DNA of 64,000 nucleotides from Bombyx mori (Eukaryota > Arthropoda > Insecta > Lepidoptera > Bombycidae): NCBI RefSeq assembly GCF_030269925.1, contig NC_085119.1:16217001-16281000 (forward strand). The letters are read 5' to 3'. The translations under genes were made by a program, and so were the position numbers. The notes under the pieces are model-generated. The model was given only the letters and a program-made list of their open reading frames with translations. It did not search any database and was not told the origin of the DNA. This document shows, piece after piece, positions 54,341-64,000 of this stretch (positions within the stretch are counted from its first letter, which is position 1; each line of letters begins with the position of its first letter).

Positions 54341-57300
54341 GGTCAACAGTTCTTCAAAAGTTAGGGTTTTGTGATAAATAATTCTATCTGGTATTGTATA
54401 TATCGAAACTTCGATCATATGCGACTGACTCAGTGGTGCAATAGTTAGTGCCCGGGACTGATTATATAGTCGTTGTTCAAATGTAATTTTGAGACTCCTC
54501 AATATTGACAGCGGTATGCAGTAATTGACACTTCCACCATTTCCGCTCGGAGAAGGTAAACAGGAATTCGGGATGATGTAATTGAAACCCAAATATATGT
54601 ATTTTTAATGTTTTTTTATTACATATTCCATTAGAATACTTTCTATTATTTTTATTTATTGTACATGCTTACATCGCCATTCGGAACGCGCACCCATCCC
54701 TATTACAGAGGACTGTATCGTTCTACACATACAGAAGTAGGAGGGATCTATATCTACAAGAGAGTATTAAATTAAATTGAAGTTTTATTGATACGAATCG
54801 AAACAGTGAACATATTGACAGATGCTTAAATAAAACGTGAAAAATGTGCGCTTTGATTTGTAATTTGAGTTTCAGAGCTACATTGGGATTTGTGTAGATT
54901 GAAAGGTTAATTTTGTGTTTGAATTGGTTTCGTTTTTGTCTCGCTTCTGTTGCCGAATTAGTGTTGGAATTAGTGTTTCAGAGTGACGGGAATACTTTTT
55001 TTTCTTTAGGTATTTAATTTGTGAGGGAATCGAACTCAATTTTAATGGGCATTGATGTCCATCTGGTGAACTGAAGTCACGGCCCAAATGGGGTTAATTG
55101 GAACGAATCTACACTACAATTTTTCTACCGCTCGCATTTTAAGTTTAATGAAAATGAAAATTATTGAATTTCATAAATAAATTTACATTCTTTATATTAC
55201 TATTAGTTTCAGGGAAACGACTGTAATGAAGAAAGTAACGAAGAAGAATATAGCTATTTGGGTGAATAAACTAAATAGTAAATGTACTTTATGAATGGAT
55301 GGATTATTGTATGATAAGATTTCATTATACATTTAATAAATTTTAAATTCTTTTACGCTTACACTTCTATTTGTATGTTCTAGGTAAACATATCATCAAA
55401 TCAATTTAATTTATTTCTGTTCGTATCAACAAATGTCAAAGCTCAAGAGGGAACCATCACTAAATCTTTAAAACTGTCAAAATCGCAACTGATTCCACAC
55501 TGTCATTTTTACTTGACGTTTCAAGTTTCTAATGCATTGAAATTTGTTTAAAAATCATAGATGTAATTTGACATTTGCGTCTGACAATCTGATTCTGTCA
55601 AATTTTGTGACTGTCAAGTAAAACTGGCAGTGTGAAGCTCTATAAAGCGTCCTAAATAATTCTAAAGTTGTCTATGGTTTTTAATAGTGTGGCCGTACAG
55701 TCTATTGCGTATTCTACGACTTATTTGTAGTGGCGTCGATTAACCGACCATTAAAAATAAGATATTCTGTTTTGGTGTTTTCCATTTTGATTGTGGTCGG
55801 TTAATCTACTATCGTCGAGTTCGAGTATCGACTTCTTAGCATGTGGCTTGAGAATCATAATAAAATTGGTTATTAAATCACCAGGAATCAAAGATTTTAT
55901 TTCGGATGTGAATAAAAAAAAGACCGTATATATTTGTATAAAATTGGTTTAAAAGTTCTTTCAAATTTGATAATATCCATATGGTAGGTAGCCACTCCGT
56001 TTATTGCTACATTACTCAAATATCGCACGATATTTATATTACATTTCGACGTAAATCTAAAAAACTAAAACAATATCATAACTTACACGGATTTTACATT
56101 ATAAATAATTCAAGCGTAAGAGATATGTACAATTTTTTTTACAGATTACAATACAATAATTAAGTACCTATTTACAAATTAGAATTCTTTATACACCATT
56201 AAAAAAGATAACTATACTGTTTTTTTTTTATATATCACCGCGAAATCAATAACTACATTCACAATAGATAATATATTCAATAATAATTATTATATATTTA
56301 AAAATTAAAAATACACCTTAATTAAATACCTAAATAAAGTTTAAGACGTATTTATTATTACAAAGTATTGCTTCGTTTAGTCACATTTTGCAAAAATATC
56401 ACCATCGCATGAATCCGCCCGCACCGGCGGACCCAGGAGCAACCACAGCTGTATTTCTATTCCGACACCGTAACTTTAGATAAAATCAGTCCAAAATATT
56501 AAGTAAACAAAAAGGATAATGACTAATTTCATTACAAAAGAACAAAAAAAAGTTACTATTAAAAAAAAAAGGGAAAATAGCGAAATTCAAAAGAGTTTTG
56601 TTAAAACATTTTGGTACTGATTCTGTCTAAAGTTTCACTCCATATGTAAAAATATCATCCATCATTATTCACTCAGTCACCTAGCAGTTAATTAGTACCA
56701 CTAACACAGATTAGACACCACAATACAAATGAGACACATTCATGGACATATACTATAAAATAATTCTACATTAAAAATTACAAAAATCATCTCGCTGGCT
56801 TTTCTTTTTGGGAATAAACAGAATGTTGACCACCACGTAAACTTTTTAAATTGTTTTATTTATTTATTTTCATAAGCTTCAACGGTAGATAAGTAACACG
56901 CGAGGGGTGAAGTATATTGAGGACGGCTGATGAAAAGTGTCAGTCTGATCTGACCTGTTCAGCGGATCGTTTGTGGGCTGCTTAAGGTTTAGAAATTTAC
57001 GCAGTGCCTTAAATGAGAACCAAAACTAAAGGGTTCAGTCTCTAAGAATGTTTGAAGCCAGCGAGAAGACGCCTAAACAGTTATTTAGTAGCCTACCTTT
57101 CGATTATTGCACAACACATGCTGAATGTACGTATTACCGTTCTCTGTACGTTTAAATACAATTTCTATACATTAATAATTTAGAGGCAGATCTACAGTGG
57201 GGCTAGTGAGAACTACTGAAAGAAACAAAGCTAAGTAAGATATGAGAGTTGGCTCGTCGAAATATCGACCTTATTCCTTTCAAGCATAGAGCATTAAATA

Positions 57301-57973
57301 ATTTAAATTGAAAAATAATAATAAAATAATTCATTGGATTATATTATAAAAGATATAAAGATTATTGCTTAATAGATTCCATAGTATTGCGAAGTAAAAA
57401 TGACCTTAGGTCTATAAAGGAACGACTACAAGAATAAAATATTCTTTAATACTATTTACAAACACCTAAATAGTATGGATAGAACGAAATATTTGGCTAA
57501 AACGTGATAGGAATACATGTGATAAATTAAAAACTACGTGATGTATTATGGGATTAACAATATTCTAAATTAATTAGGGGTTTAATTAAAATAATATCAT
57601 CGATGAGATAAAACGAATTGTGATCGATTTGAGTATTAACGTTTTCATTTGTGTATTATTATGTTCGGTTTGTTCGTTTTTTATGTTTTATTTTATTTAT
57701 GACTCGGTACCCTGTAGTCTGTTGTCTCGAGATTCTGCTCCAGTACGATGAGATGAAAAAAACAAGCTAAAGTATTTACGCGCCTAAATACGTTAAGCGA
57801 AATGACGCATCGTATCGTTCGCTCGGCCAACCGTATCGTTTCGTAACCCTAACCTCTCTCACAACACTCAGTCCTACAGTCGTTTTAATATCCTATCTCA
57901 AACTTTGAAGTCTCTACCTCGTTCCCTTCCGACACACGCGAAATACAAAAATAATAATAACTTTTGAAGAACT
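54341..57973. other. Long gene-free spacer 3' of teneurin
   Basis: AT-rich, with no exon-like sequence and no recognised repeat. Teneurin's 3' UTR (transcribed leftwards from 58216) should occupy part of the right side, but I cannot place its end. Confidence 0.4.
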
Positions 57974-58145
57974 GTGTGCTTAGTGCGAGTTGTTTAACGT
58001 TCTCGATAGCGTAAAAGTTAAGCCAATTTTGTATGCAATTGGATAGCGCCCCTAGCGGCAAACGTACACAAACGATCCCATTTCATACAAATAAGAGCTA
58101 ACTTTTACGCTATCGAGAGCGTTAAAAAACTCGCACTAAGCACAC
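57974..58145. mobile_element. MITE copy 3 beside the teneurin stop codon
   Basis: Terminal inverted repeats of about 48 bp: GTGTGCTTAGTGCGAGTTGT with AACGTTCTCGATAGCGTAAA, and the inverse ending CTCGCACTAAGCACAC. The core contains GCGCCCCTAGCGGCAAACG. It is only 71 bp past the teneurin stop, hence probably transcribed in the 3' UTR. Confidence 0.9.
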
Positions 58146-58216
58146 TGAACCCAGTCAAGGGGCTAGTTTCAGTTTTTCAATTCAAGATGGCGTCGTTTGA
58201 CGTAGGCTTTAGGAAG

Positions 58217-61200
58217 TCACGAGCGGTGACGAGAGCGGCCACTCTTTCTTCGTTTCCTTCTCCCGTCGCGCACGAAGACAATGTTGGCCGGATCGTCGGC
58301 GAGCTGCGGGTACTTCGATATGGAATGGACGTCTCTCGCTGCCCAGCCGTCTACGATACCGTGAGAAATGAGTTCCTCCTTCTCTTCCTCGGTCCAGGAG
58401 CCCCGCCCTTCCCAGCCGGCCGCCACGAGAGCTTTCTCCCTCTCCCAAGCCCTGGTAGCGGCACGTTTGTGAGCGTGCTTCAGTAATTTGATTCGCTCTT
58501 GGGCCGGGTCGACTCCGTAACGGAGTACTATGACAGCTTGAGCAGAGCCCTTACCCACAGCGTGAACCCGGACCTGTAACGGAAACGTTAATAATGAAGT
58601 ACTTATAGAAACTAGAGGTCCCGCAGTAGTCGAAATTCGATTATAATTAATTGGTATTGTAAGTTTGTACACTATTATGGTTGTATTTTATACTTCTATA
58701 ATCACAAATTTCGCCAAGATAACACTATAGAAAAATATTAATAAAGACAAACAATAATTAATCTATTCTCAATTTGACCACAGACGTCAAGAACAAAAGT
58801 TTGACAATAAATAAATAGTATGCATGCGTGTGTGCGTCAAATACATGGTATGTAGTGTGTGTAATGTTTTCTTTATTGCTTTAATGTATTTTAATGCATA
58901 ATTTTTAAAAAATATTAGCATTCTGCACTTATTCTCTATATTCTCTATAAGTGTGGGAAGCAATTTTCGTAAAAAGGGATACAAAGTTTTTGCTTCACGT
59001 ATTAATATATAGATAGAACAAAGTCAACCAATCAACACTGACCTCTAGTCCCTGGTCGTTAGTTTCGTCTTGAGACACGTTGAATTTCCCCGACAGCCGC
59101 CTCAGTTCCTCCATGTCATCCCGGATCTTAAGTGAATTATCCTTCACGAAATAGAAGACGTCCTGGTCGTGGATACTGAAGTGCACATCCAGGAAGTAAG
59201 AGTTGTTGAAGACAGTCGTGATAACGTCTTCGACGACGCTGTTGGCTCCGTCCGCGACGCTTATAAACGCTCTGCCGTCGACCCTCGAGATGAGAACGCC
59301 TTCGCCAAATACGCCACGCTTGTACGAGACTCGCGGCAGAAGGTTTCTCGTGATGGGCTCCATCTTGAGTAAGGGTGTTGGTACGAATTCTATGTCGGAA
59401 AGCTTGTCGTTGACCTAAAATAAAAAAAAGTTTCAAAACAAAGCCTAGTTGTTACTTAACTTTTAATTAAAGAGTTGACAAGACAAAAATAATGAAGAAC
59501 CAATTTTTATATTCAGAAACATTAATTTGCGTAACATTTCGCCGTACAAGCTGTGGTCTCAATGATTGAAAATTTTCAGTGATATTGTGATAATTACCTT
59601 TTCAATGATACATTGTAGTCCGGACATCACACCGAAATCGGGTGCCAATTGCGCCGCAGTCACTGACGTCATCGGCTGGAATATCATATCGTTGATGTAT
59701 TTAGATCCCATCATTTTATTGAGATCGTACCCGTAGAGTTGCAGCCAGCTATTCAGGCTGGTCATGTACGGAACGTTCTGCTGTTTGTTGATTGGATCGT
59801 TGTTCTTGAATCTATATATGAATATGTCTGTTGGGAGACTCAGTTTCGTGGCCAGGTGTTCCCAGCTGGGCGTCATCCACTGTCCCACTACGGGATCGTA
59901 AAGTCTGTTCTCCAAATATATCAAGTTGGTGTTATAGTCAAATATGCCGCCGTGGAAATCTACAGGTACGTAGAAACTAGGGTTGGAGTCCTTGATGATC
60001 TTTCCGAACGGACTCCGCTTTATTTCTTTTACAATATCGCCCTTTACATCAAACACGGCTAGAGGCGATCCATTGTGGTCTGTAGCTACGTAGAACCTTT
60101 GTTCTTCTGTTTCGATGCACGTTAGGAAGTCTCTCTGATCGTACAGTAGTCTGACGGTCTTTTCCGTTTTAGGATGGTGCATGTGCGTAATCAGGGTGGG
60201 CGTTTGGGGGTTGGCGTAGAAGAACTGCGTTATGTTGTTTTTGTCGTCCTTCCACGCGACTAGCCGGCTCCTGTCGTCGTAGTAGTACCACGTTTGGAAC
60301 TTGTCTCTCTCGAACGCGTGTACGAACTGGCCTCGCGAGTTATATCGGTACTTCTGCTCCCCGCGCCTCACGACGAAGCCGCGGCCGTCGTAGCTGCTGA
60401 ACTCGACGTCGCCGTACTGAACGACTCGGTCGCCGATGTCGTAGCCGAGATAACGTTTCTCGCCGTGCTCGATAATGCCAATGACGTTGCCGTTCTCGTC
60501 GTAGTTGTATTTAAGGTCGTCCTCCGAGCCGACCACTTCCATCAGATGCCCGTCGTAGTTGTAGCTTATTCGTTCGCTGAAGGCGGTGTCGCCGATCATG
60601 AGCTTCTTCGTTTTGATTCGATTTCTCGCGTCGTATTCTAGTTCTAAGCGGAAGACGTCAAAAGCTTTGATGTTAATTAAAAATGTTTTTATTCTGCCGT
60701 GGTCATCGTAGTCGGTAATAGTGAAGAACTGTTTACTGGTGTCTTGCATGACGGTGCGATTGAACGTGTTCCTGTAGATCCTCAGGTCGCTGACCGCCTC
60801 AAGGCTGCCGAGGTTTTGATTGTATTTCAGCCTCAGCTGCGGCATTTCCTTGCTATTGATGTTGACATCAATTGTGGAAAGCCTAGCGTTACCATCGTAT
60901 TGATACTTGAAGTGTGCGTTATTGAGGCCGCTTTTTGAATTGAATTTCATTTTCGCGTCTTTCAGTATTCCTGCGTGGTATTTGTAATCTTGTTTCAAGT
61001 CGTAATCTGGATCGGAGATCTCGACGTTTTTGACTAGGTGCGTATTGTCGTGGTACACGTAGCGAATAGCGGAGGCTCCAGCTAGGACGGTTTCCAGTTT
61101 ACCGGTGCCGTCGTATACGTAAAGGATTTTCCCGGATTGATGAGGGAATATCTTCGAGAGGATATGTCCGTCATCATTGTAAAATATTTCGTATGGGTGC

Positions 61201-63384
61201 CTGTTCATCGGAGAGAAATACTGGTACTTGAAATAGCCGAGTGATGTCATGAGAGCGAAAGTGTGAATATGGCCCCGTGGAGTGGTGAGATTTTGCAGTG
61301 CGCCAGAATCATCGTAATCCAAAAGGTAATCGCTTCCTCTTGGTGTGGTGACTTTCAACGGAAGACTAGTGAACATATCTCTAAATGAGTAAGCCAATGA
61401 AGAACCATCGCCATATCTTATCTCGTGTAATCTTCCCGCTCTATCAAATCCATAGGTTTCGTTCAAATCGCCCCAGCTCCAACGGGTTAATCTATTGAAT
61501 CTATCGTATTCTAATTCCACTTCAGAGAATATGCCACTTCTTGGGCCCCATTTAACTGGTCTGGCGGTTCGGTCGTAAGTCACATTCAGGAGTTCGTACT
61601 TATCGTCCATGAAAACTGCGACTGTAGAGGTATCTCTGTCGTACTCAAGCGTGAGTAGGTTCTCACCGTTCACTCTCAGCTTACGGCCAATCTGAGCGAC
61701 GGCCTTGCTGCTCTTTCCTTTGCTTGACATCAGTCTTCGCAAGAAGTAGCGCCATTCGAATCGGTTAGCCAAGTCGCCGCCGACTTCAGTCCTTTGTTTA
61801 GCCGGTACTGGATAGCTCTCTCCTAATATTGGGTCGATTTCAGCTAAAATTGTGTAAGGAACAGTATCAGTTGAGATAACATGTCCCCAAGGCATGCTGG
61901 AAGAAATGCTACCGTCAGTTGAAATTATCGTTTTCTTTTCTGCTTCCCCGATTTTGGTATTCACAGAGGATCCCTTGATTAATATGGAGACTGGTTTTCT
62001 GTTATTTTCACTCACACGAACAATCGCGCCTTTGAGTCCGAGATCGAAGGTCAGGTTTATGATTCTACCGGTCGGCGTCACAGCCGACGTCAGTCTACCG
62101 AACTCATCGTAGTTGTAGATGTAGCTGCGTCCAGTGCTGTCGTATTTGGATTTGAGAAGCCCGGTTGTGCGATGATAGTCGAATGTAACATTAAAGTTAT
62201 CCGGGGTGCGGAGTTCTTGGAGCATTTTCATCCGGGACATTTTGAGTCTGCATTTTTGACCTTTCGTATTTTCGATCGAATTAACGAGGCTGGAATAATC
62301 TCGAAGCAAGAACACTTTGTTCCCGGCGGCGTCCGTGACAGTACTCAGCTTACCGTTCCTCGTGTTTACGGTATACGTGAATACGTAGTTGTCTTCTCCC
62401 GTCAGAATGTTTTTGGTCATCACGTGCTGACCGAATCTGTTAAATATGTATATTTCTTGCGTATCCGGTGAGTATATTTCGTATTCTCTTGTTCCGCTAG
62501 CATCAGGAATACTCGCCATCACTGACCGAATCCTGTAATTGGCCTGATCGGCAATGTGGACAATACCATCCGGACTGACAACCACAGCTGAGATAGTATT
62601 GAATTTTGAATTGGACGCTAAGAAATGATCGGCTTCGAAGCAGTCGCAGCCTCTTTCTAAGCAATTACATTTAGACTCGGCTCCGGCGTACAAAGATATT
62701 TTGCCATCAGTGGTGATAAGTCTAACTCTGTTGATTCTCTGGGAGTCACTTTCTGCGACGTACAAATCCCCTGCCGCTCCGAATGCTATGCTTTGAGGCA
62801 TCACCAATGTGGCGTATGTAGCCAGTTCCATGTCGTACCCGCTTACTGGTGCGGGACAGTGCAACGGTCGTCCAGCGATCACTTTGACTCTCCCATCAGG
62901 TGCCATTTGCAATATCATGTGGTCATCTATTATGTGCAAGCTGTTGTCTAAAGGATTGATGGCTAGTTCCGTTGGCCAGCGCAAGTGAACTTCTTCAACA
63001 CTCAGAGTCCCCTCACAAGGGATCGGTTTCCAGTGCGCCCTATGCATGTGGTTTCCGATTACAGTTGTGATGATTCCGTCGCGGTCTACCATACGGATGT
63101 TGGTGCCATCTGCGAAGTAAACGACGTTGTCCACTGAAACGGCCACGCCTTTGGGGTAAGCGAGCTTGGCGTCCCTAGCCAATGCACCGTCTCCGCAGTG
63201 AGCTTCATCCCCAGGAAGGCACCTTTCACCAGACCCGACTACGGTTTCCCAGTTATGTTCTGGATCGCTGAAGTCTTCGGTGTTGTGGACCTTGATGATC
63301 TGGTGTGATTCAGGATCGGAGATGTAAAGCGTCCCGTCCAGCGGTGAGAGCGCCATGTGGTAGCGGTAAGAAACACGAGTGGCG
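58217..63384 (-). CDS. Teneurin, 3' three coding exons (1504 codons, partial)
   Basis: This is a large type II adhesion receptor used in synaptic partner matching and axon guidance. Coding exons are 59598-63384 (3787 bp), 59043-59414 and 58217-58573, in phase and with GT-AG introns; upstream exons lie beyond the right edge. The big exon first gives NHL-type propeller repeats (LYISDPESHQIIKV, VVYFADGTNIRMV, DLYVAESDSQRINRV). Next is a long run of YD repeats (YNYDEFGRLTS, YEYDARNRIK-like), and then the Rhs-core signature ENRLYDPVVGQWMTPSWE. The last two exons encode the C-terminal region with WTEEEKEELISHG, DDPANIVFVRDG and a basic end RRKRRKSGRSRHRS, the area of the teneurin C-terminal associated peptide. 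Insects have two paralogues (Ten-m, Ten-a); I cannot decide between them here. No frame breaks were seen. Confidence 0.96.
58611..59014 (+). repeat. Dispersed 400-bp element, family C copy 3, in the last teneurin intron
   Basis: ACTAGAGGTCCCGCAGTAGT to GTATTAATATATAGAT; it fills nearly the whole 469-bp intron between the last two teneurin coding exons. Confidence 0.85.
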
Positions 63385-63619
63385 CTGTGGACAAGGAAAT
63401 AACTATAGTTGCGGTTCAGATCAAGTATTTGTTTCTTTTTATACTTTAAAAGATGCGAGTTTACTGCTGGTGTTGCGATGGCTTTTCTGTATAATTAACA
63501 TGTAATATTGGGACTTCCACTCACACATTTCTCTTCCCCTTAATGGGAAGATGTATGAGACCTTAATAAGGCTTGCCGTCTTGTATAGATCAGCTTGTTG
63601 GACCACTAAAATGACGGAA

Positions 63620-63890
63620 GATTGCATGCAGCAGAGACGCGAATGTTGGTGGATGTGTGGAGTAACGAGAATGGATCGAATATGGAATGAATAGAGGAAT
63701 TCTGAAAGTGTCACCTGTGACACTGCTGTTGAAGTGCGCGTTTGGGATGGTATGGACATGTGATGAGATGAAATGAAAATGAGGTTGGTAAGAGAGTTTT
63801 AACAATGAATGTGGAAGGATATAAAAGAAAAGAGATAGACCTAAGAAGAAGTAGACGGATTGCTTGAAAGAATGCGTTAAGTGGTTAACG
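63620..63890 (+). pseudogene. RTE-like LINE fragment in a teneurin intron
   Basis: ATTGCATGCAGCAGAGACGC, ATGGTATGGACATGTGATGA and GAATGTGGAAGGATATAAAA match the fragment at 46809-47470, with several small deletions breaking the frame. Confidence 0.75.
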
Positions 63891-64000
63891 GATACCCATA
63901 CACATCAGAACCTGAGATCATACATACATCTCGAGACATGAATTTGAAATCCAAAGGTTTTGTGATTAATTGATCTATTTTTTAACTCAGATCCGCGAAC

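Noticed and set aside
58187..58486. 99-codon plus-strand frame over the teneurin end
   Set aside because: It is antisense to the last teneurin exon, which has the family motifs and correct splice sites.

Overview
The window is animal nuclear DNA, most likely from a moth close to Bombyx mori. Split genes with GT-AG introns sit in AT-rich DNA full of retroposons. The dominant repeat is a tRNA-derived SINE with the tail I associate with silkworm Bm1/BMC1-type elements; that name and the species are my inference from memory. Jockey-, RTE- and CR1-like LINE pieces and several DNA-transposon relics occur as well. There is nothing prokaryotic here.

Four host genes could be assembled by joining exons with matching intron phases. 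(1) 378-7359, minus: first three coding exons of an arylsulfatase B-like lysosomal hydrolase, continuing off the left edge. (2) 18010-30617, minus: a complete 11-coding-exon calnexin (555 aa), with a candidate alternative last exon at 19842-19976 and a seven-copy 112-bp tandem array grown out of one P-domain exon. (3) 34789-49294, plus: a complete 12-coding-exon polypeptide GalNAc-transferase (628 aa, GALNT10-like), whose stop codon is followed at once by about 1 kb of 13-bp minisatellite. (4) 58217-63384, minus: the last three coding exons (1504 codons) of a teneurin, continuing off the right edge. Calnexin and the GalNAc-transferase are divergent, about 4.1 kb apart; the GalNAc-transferase and teneurin are convergent, about 9 kb apart.

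Region by region: 1-7.4 kb is the sulfatase and its repeat-filled introns; 7.4-18 kb is a gene desert of stacked transposons, including a decayed Jockey LINE; 18-30.6 kb is calnexin; 30.6-34.8 kb is a spacer with a fold-back palindrome and a non-autonomous hAT-like element with an exact 8-bp target duplication; 34.8-50.4 kb is the GalNAc-transferase, whose introns hold a PIF/Harbinger-like element with a MADF-domain relic and an inverted repeat pair flanking exon 8; 50.4-58.2 kb is spacer; 58.2-64 kb is teneurin.

Three of the genes concern the secretory pathway: calnexin folds N-glycoproteins in the ER, the GalNAc-transferase starts mucin-type O-glycosylation in the Golgi, and the sulfatase degrades sulfated glycans in lysosomes. 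Teneurin is a cell-surface adhesion receptor. I see no sign that they form a functional cluster. I found no novel multigene system; the most unusual structures are the calnexin exon array, its alternative tail exon, and the minisatellite.
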